From Thermoleophilaceae bacterium (GTDB lineage: Bacteria; Actinomycetota; Thermoleophilia; Solirubrobacterales; Thermoleophilaceae), in assembly GCA_013813135.1 (NCBI GenBank), contig JACCSF010000161.1, forward strand, positions 1 through 7,453: DNA of 7,453 nucleotides, read 5' to 3'. Each line of letters begins with the position of its first letter. The first letter of the stretch is position 1. Of the stretch, positions 6,093 through 7,453 are shown one piece after another. The position numbers and the translations under genes are program-made. The notes below the pieces were generated by a model. That model did not search any database, was not told the DNA's origin, and saw only the letters and a list, made by a program, of their open reading frames with translations.

Positions 6093-7147
6093 GCCGCGCC
6101 GACCGCCTGGTCGCCCTGCTGGAGGAGCGCGAGCTCGACTGCCTGCTGGTGACCCAGCTCGTCAACGTGCGCTACCTCACCGGCTTCACGGGCACCAACG
6201 GCGCCTGCGTGGTCACGCGCGACGCGCGCCTGTTCCTGACCGACTTCCGCTACGTCCAGCAGGCGAAGCAGCAGGTACCCGAGTTCGAGCACCTGGAGGC
6301 GAGCAGGGAGCTGCTCGGCGACCTCGCCGCGCAGCTGGGGGGGCGCGCCGGGTTCGACGACGCCCACGTGAGCGTCAGGGCGCACCGGCTGCTGAGCGAG
6401 AAGGTCGGCGAGGGGGTGGAGCTGGTGCCGGGGGCCGGCGTCGTGGAGGGCCTGCGGGCCGTGAAGGACGACGAGGAGCTGCGGGCGATCCGCGCGGCGG
6501 TCGAGGTGGCGGACGCCGCCTACCAGGAGCTGCGCGCCGCCGGGCTGGCCGGCCGCACCGAGCGCGAAGTGGCGCGCTCGATCGTCCGTTTCCTCGAGGA
6601 CCGCGGCGCCGACGAGGTGTCGTTCCCGCCGATCGTGGCGGCGGGCGCGCACGGCGCTCTGCCGCACGCGGCGCCGCGCGACGTGCCGATCCCACGCGGC
6701 ACGCTGGTGGTCGTGGACCTGGGCGCCCGGGTGGACGGCTACTGCTCCGACTGCACGCGCACGCTGGCGACCGGCTCGCTCGAGGACCGTCCGCTCGAGG
6801 CCTACGAGGCGGTGCGCCGCGCCCAGCAGGCGGCCGTCGACGATGTGCGGGCGGGCGCCGTGTGCCGGGACCTTGACGCAATGGCGCGGGAGATGGTCGA
6901 GTCGAGCTTCGGGACCGGCTTTGAGCACGGCCTCGGTCACGGTGTGGGCCTGGAGGTTCACGAGGGGCCGCGGTTGGCGGCCACCGCGGAGGGGTCGCTC
7001 GAGCCGGGCAATGTCGTGACGGTGGAGCCGGGCGTGTACGTGCCGGGGGAGTTCGGGATCCGCATCGAGGACCTGGTGGCGGTGACCGGCGACGGCCGAG
7101 ATGTCCTGACAGGGTTCCCGAAGGAGCTCGTCACCGTCGACGGCTGA
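6089..7147 (+). CDS. pepP: Xaa-Pro aminopeptidase, M24 metallopeptidase family
   Basis: The predicted protein has 352 residues from the GTG at 6089, which overlaps the aroQ stop as GTGA; AGGAG at 6073-6077 lies 11 nt upstream. The same frame stays open upstream inside aroQ, but that part is Arg-rich read-through. Residues about 4-125 form the creatinase/prolidase N-terminal domain, starting SRADRLVALLEE with VRYLTGFTGTNG and LTDFRY. Residues about 128-345 are the pita-bread catalytic domain. All five expected metal ligands are seen: Asp210 in VVDLG, Asp221 in YCSDCTRT, His284 in HGLGHGVGLEVHEGP, Glu313 in VTVEPGVYV and Glu327 in GIRIEDLV. His193 in LPHAAP also fits. The enzyme removes an N-terminal residue before proline in cytosolic peptides. 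No signal peptide is present. In many bacteria pepP lies between aroQ and efp; here the next gene is a membrane protein. PepP and PepQ are hard to separate by eye, but length and context favour a PepP-type enzyme. Confidence 0.93.
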   Translation: MSRADRLVALLEERELDCLLVTQLVNVRYLTGFTGTNGACVVTRDARLFLTDFRYVQQAKQQVPEFEHLEASRELLGDLAAQLGGRAGFDDAHVSVRAHRLLSEKVGEGVELVPGAGVVEGLRAVKDDEELRAIRAAVEVADAAYQELRAAGLAGRTEREVARSIVRFLEDRGADEVSFPPIVAAGAHGALPHAAPRDVPIPRGTLVVVDLGARVDGYCSDCTRTLATGSLEDRPLEAYEAVRRAQQAAVDDVRAGAVCRDLDAMAREMVESSFGTGFEHGLGHGVGLEVHEGPRLAATAEGSLEPGNVVTVEPGVYVPGEFGIRIEDLVAVTGDGRDVLTGFPKELVTVDG

Positions 7148-7453
7148 TGGCGCTCGCCGCCGTCGCCGCCTTTCTGGGTGCCTTCGTCCAGTCCACGACG
7201 GGCTTCGGCTTCGCGCTGGTGCTCAGCCCGGCGCTGTTCGCCGTAATGGAGCCTGTCGAGGCGGTCATGGCCCTGATCGTGCTCGGGCTGGCGCTGAGCT
7301 TGCTGGTGCTGTTCGAGCGCGGCCGCCCCGAGCACGTGGACTGGCGCGCGCTGGTGCCGATCCTGCTGGCCTCGCTGCCGGGGCTCGCCGTGGGCGCCGT
7401 CGCGTTGACGCAGCTCTCCAAGGAGGTGCTCCAGGTGGCTGTGGGGGTGGCGG
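7147..7453 (+). CDS. TSUP (TauE/SafE)-family membrane transporter, 3' truncated
   Basis: The ATG at 7147 overlaps the pepP stop by one base (TGATG), and the frame stays open to the right edge, giving 102 residues. The N-terminus AAFLGAFVQSTTGFGFALVL has the GxxVQSxxGFGFALV signature of TSUP proteins. These are predicted anion exporters linked in characterised members to sulfite, sulfoacetate or other organosulfur compounds. Hydrophobic segments lie at about residues 3-33, 36-55 and 68-87, with short charged loops between (ERGRPEHVDWR). About 100-150 residues and the second half-repeat are missing. The only good purine run, AAGGAG at 7121-7126, is 20 nt away, so initiation probably relies on coupling to pepP. 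No other in-frame start exists close upstream. The substrate cannot be told from this fragment. Confidence 0.87.
   Translation, partial: MALAAVAAFLGAFVQSTTGFGFALVLSPALFAVMEPVEAVMALIVLGLALSLLVLFERGRPEHVDWRALVPILLASLPGLAVGAVALTQLSKEVLQVAVGVA

Overview
The window comes from a very GC-rich bacterium, most likely an actinobacterium of the Thermoleophilia / Solirubrobacterales type. This is inferred from the strong G/C bias at third codon positions, frequent GTG starts, tightly overlapping genes, and a type IV pilus locus running into an aroC-aroKB-aroQ-pepP cluster. No rRNA or marker gene is present, so the taxonomy is an inference. Every supported gene is on the + strand.

Layout. Left block (about 1-2938), surface/pilus side: the 3' part of a PilO-like type IV pilus inner-membrane protein (2-622), a single-pass membrane protein with an NPF motif that occupies the PilP position (619-1575), and a secreted IPT/TIG protein with several Asp-rich calcium-binding repeats (1589-2938). 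Boundary (about 2892-2977): two inverted repeats in a row. The second has the likely aroC ribosome binding site in its 3' arm. It also falls in the only real intergenic gap of the window. Right block (2978-7147), metabolic side: chorismate synthase (aroC), a fused shikimate kinase/3-dehydroquinate synthase (aroKB), type II 3-dehydroquinate dehydratase (aroQ) and an M24 Xaa-Pro aminopeptidase (pepP). A TSUP (TauE/SafE-type) membrane transporter gene starts on the pepP stop codon and runs off the right edge (7147-7453).

How the genes work together. AroB, AroQ, AroK and AroC catalyse steps 2, 3, 5 and 7 of the shikimate pathway to chorismate. AroG/DAHP synthase, AroE and AroA are not in the window. 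From aroC onward each gene overlaps the next by 1 to 16 nt, which suggests one translationally coupled operon. The PilO-like and NPF genes overlap by 4 nt and probably close a pilMNO-type operon whose start lies upstream. Pilus-assembly genes next to shikimate genes recall the pilMNOPQ-aroK-aroB order of gammaproteobacteria.

I see no wholly new system. The points most worth a second look are the hairpin over the aroC translation start, the uncharacterised NPF membrane protein, and the calcium-repeat secreted protein between pilus and aro genes. There is no stretch over 300 bases without a gene, and I see no tRNA, rRNA, CRISPR, insertion sequence or attachment site.
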